A DNA stretch of 23,414 nucleotides. Origin: JBBDYH01 sp040901795 (GTDB lineage: Bacteria > Planctomycetota > Planctomycetia > Pirellulales > JALHPA01). A model generated the notes under the pieces. It was given only the letters and a program-made list of their open reading frames with translations, did not search any database and had not been told where the DNA came from. Positions 21,546 through 23,414 of the stretch are shown one piece after another; positions within the stretch are counted from its first letter, which is position 1, and every line of letters starts with the position of its first letter. The DNA is taken from NCBI GenBank assembly GCA_040901795.1, contig JBBDYH010000088.1:1-23414 (forward strand), written 5' to 3'. The position numbers and the translations under genes were made by a program.

Positions 21546-23414
21546 TTACCGATTGAACAAAAACGCCGGGCTGTTGATCAGAGCCCAGACCAGGTCCTGG
21601 GCGCCGGTGAGCCGCTGGTCGACTTGCAGCTTGGCACTTTCGGCCACCGCCGCTTCCAGCCGCGCGAGTTCGGCGTCGGTCGCGCGGTAGTGCCTGGCCA
21701 ACTCCGCCTGTTGTTCCGGCGTTCGCTGATCCGCAGGTAGAGTCACAATCGCCGCGATGTTCGCGGGCGGGCCGTTGAGCATCAATGGCGGCCTGGCATT
21801 AGTAACCGAGAGCCGGAACTTGCCCAGCAGATGCTTGCCGTCCGGATACTGCTGGTCCAATTTAAAGAACAGGACCGCCCCGCCGTCGAATTTGACCGGC
21901 GTCTTCAAGGCAAATGCGGCGACGTGCGATTTACCGACTTTCGAGCCGCCATAGGGCATCACCGCCCAACCCGTGCCGGGATTGCCGTCGATTGCACTGG
22001 CGACGGGCCAACCCTCCTGGCTGAAGTCAGCCACGGCACTCTGCAATTCCACGGGTATCATCGTGCCTGGATCACTTTGAGACGCCGCGGTGACGTGCAG
22101 CTCGCTGAGCACGAAATTGCCATTATCCGCGCGGCCCGGCCCGCCGCTGGGGAGCCGAGAGTCGGCGAGCGCTTCGAGGCGTATTCCCGTGATGCCGTCG
22201 AGCGCGGTCTTCGCGACGAGCGTGTACGTGTCCTTCTCGAGCTTGCCGCTGACGAGGATGGCGCCGTCTGACTCCTTGGCAAACTCGGCGCCGATGACCG
22301 ACTTCAGCTCGCCACTCTCCAGCGGCGTCCACGAGAATGCGGCGATCTGCCGCTCCCACGCGCGCTGCTTCTCGGCAAGCTGATTTTCGTGCTCGGTCAA
22401 TTCCGCCTTGAGCTTTTCGTGCGCGTCGTCTTTGGCGCGGAGCGCGGCAATACCGTGTTCGATCTCGCGCTCGCCTGGCCGGCGGCTAAGGACCCGCAAG
22501 AAGATCTCCTCGACGACCTGAGCGTCGTCTTTTTCCTGCGTTACGAGCTTGCTGATTGCGTTGTTGCCGTCGGCGATCGCCTGGGCAATGGTGGGGCCGT
22601 TGATGAGGTTCAACGCTTGGCCGAGCATCATCCCGCCGCTCCGCTCGCACTCACAAGCGCTCTCGCGCGGCGGCCGGCCGAACAAATCCAAGAACCCGTC
22701 CGGCAGGTTCACCGTCGAATCGCGCTGCTGGGCCGCACGCGCGCCGGCCGGCATACCGGGCAACTTTCGCACGCTGCCGGTCGCCTGATAGACCGCGTCG
22801 TACAGCACTTCGGCCGGCAGCCGCCGCGCGATGGCGTGCGAGTAGTTCGTCTGGTCGTCCTCGTTCCAGCGATTGGCGTTGATCGAATGCTGGTAGACGC
22901 GCGATTTGCAGATCAGCCTGATCAGGTGCTGCACGTCAAAGTCGTGGTCCAGGAATTCGCGCGTCAAGCGATCGAGCAATTCCGGATTGGTCGCCGGGTT
23001 GCCAGCGCGAATGTCATCCACCGGCTCGATAATGCCCACTCCCAAGAGATAACTCCAGACGCGGTTCACGTAGCTTTTGGCGAAATACTCGTTTGCGGGC
23101 GAAGTTGCCCAGCGGGCAAACTGTTCGCGCGGCGAGTGCGCGTCGGCGGACGCCATCTCTTCCTGATAAGGGAACGACGGCTGTTGTACGGCATTCGTAT
23201 TGGGATGCCGGACTTCGCCGCTCGTACCGTCGTAAATAATCTCGACTAGCGAGACCGGCGCCTCGACGGCGCTGCCGCCGATCTTCTTGTCGGCGAACTG
23301 CGGATCGGGTTTGCGGCCGATCTTGGCAAAGTACGCGGCCAGTTCCCAATGTTGCGACTGGGTCCAGCGCTCGAACGGGTGGTCGTGGCACTTGTTGCAG
23401 TTGAACCGCACGCC
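21546..23414 (-). CDS. DUF1549/DUF1553 family protein, 5' end outside window
   Basis: This is the C-terminal part (about 622 residues) of a secreted planctomycete protein; the frame is open to the right edge, so its start is missing. It enters with the haem-type motif CNKCHDHPFERW at the end of DUF1549. DUF1553 follows (FAKSYVNRVWSYLLGVGIIEP, then FGRPPRESACECERSGGMMLGQALNLINGP). A coiled-coil stretch (HEKLKAELTEHENQLAEKQRAW) leads into a beta-rich segment of about 190 residues (SGELKSVIGAEF to LSVTNARPP) resembling a discoidin-like module, with EGWPVASAIDGNPGTGWAV as its clearest piece. The protein ends with DLVWALINSPAFLFNR, the usual DUF1553 tail, so the beta module is inserted near the C terminus. 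It is distinct in architecture from the other DUF1549 protein in the window. Confidence 0.88.
   Translation of the reverse strand, partial: GVRFNCNKCHDHPFERWTQSQHWELAAYFAKIGRKPDPQFADKKIGGSAVEAPVSLVEIIYDGTSGEVRHPNTNAVQQPSFPYQEEMASADAHSPREQFARWATSPANEYFAKSYVNRVWSYLLGVGIIEPVDDIRAGNPATNPELLDRLTREFLDHDFDVQHLIRLICKSRVYQHSINANRWNEDDQTNYSHAIARRLPAEVLYDAVYQATGSVRKLPGMPAGARAAQQRDSTVNLPDGFLDLFGRPPRESACECERSGGMMLGQALNLINGPTIAQAIADGNNAISKLVTQEKDDAQVVEEIFLRVLSRRPGEREIEHGIAALRAKDDAHEKLKAELTEHENQLAEKQRAWERQIAAFSWTPLESGELKSVIGAEFAKESDGAILVSGKLEKDTYTLVAKTALDGITGIRLEALADSRLPSGGPGRADNGNFVLSELHVTAASQSDPGTMIPVELQSAVADFSQEGWPVASAIDGNPGTGWAVMPYGGSKVGKSHVAAFALKTPVKFDGGAVLFFKLDQQYPDGKHLLGKFRLSVTNARPPLMLNGPPANIAAIVTLPADQRTPEQQAELARHYRATDAELARLEAAVAESAKLQVDQRLTGAQDLVWALINSPAFLFNR

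Noticed and set aside
22389..23249. 286-codon open frame on the plus strand at the right end
   Set aside because: Antisense to the DUF1553-type gene and without protein-like features.

Overview
The window reads as chromosomal DNA from a planctomycete, most likely a Pirellulales-type member of Planctomycetota (inference, no phylogeny run). The evidence is two large secreted proteins of the planctomycete cytochrome / DUF1549 / DUF1553 type, a DUF1501 protein with a Tat signal, a secreted duplicated beta-sandwich protein, GC-rich DNA with few clear Shine-Dalgarno sites, and many short palindromic or text-like dispersed repeats between and inside genes.

Layout. 21-515 (+) is an ECF sigma factor. 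It is followed by a 5.4 kb gene (586-5985, +) whose product joins an anti-sigma-like cytoplasmic head, a membrane anchor and a thioester-bearing alpha-2-macroglobulin. 6049-6759 (+) is rsmG. 6754-7246 (-) holds two small overlapping conserved hypothetical genes. 7317-13446 (-) is a three-gene secreted module: duplicated beta-sandwich protein, cytochrome/DUF1549/DUF1553 protein with an inserted beta-sandwich, then a DUF1501 protein. 13649-15916 (+) is a compact run of two unknown small genes and a ferritin-like protein, joined by gaps or overlaps of 1-4 nt. 15973-17259 (+) is a dicarboxylate/amino-acid:cation symporter, overlapping convergently with mtaB (17218-18510, -). 18717-19166 (+) is a stand-alone receiver domain. 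19232-21006 (-) is an ABC-2 permease/ATPase pair, preceded by a DUF29 gene (21079-21534, -) and by the 3' part of a second DUF1549/DUF1553-type gene that runs off the right edge (21546-23414, -). No tRNA, rRNA, CRISPR array, insertion sequence or stretch over 300 bases without a gene was seen.

Two things stand out. First, the sigma factor and the membrane-spanning anti-sigma/alpha-2-macroglobulin fusion look like one signalling unit, in which a protease-trapping ectodomain could control transcription. Second, several families of short palindromic or tandem repeats occur in intergenic positions and also inside reading frames, translated in frame and apparently placed in linkers. They lie within the macroglobulin gene, the DUF1549/DUF1553 gene and the DUF1501 gene. 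One family occurs both inside the macroglobulin gene and at a convergent gene junction, where it would fold as a terminator-like structure. This resembles in principle the in-frame palindromic elements described in Rickettsia.
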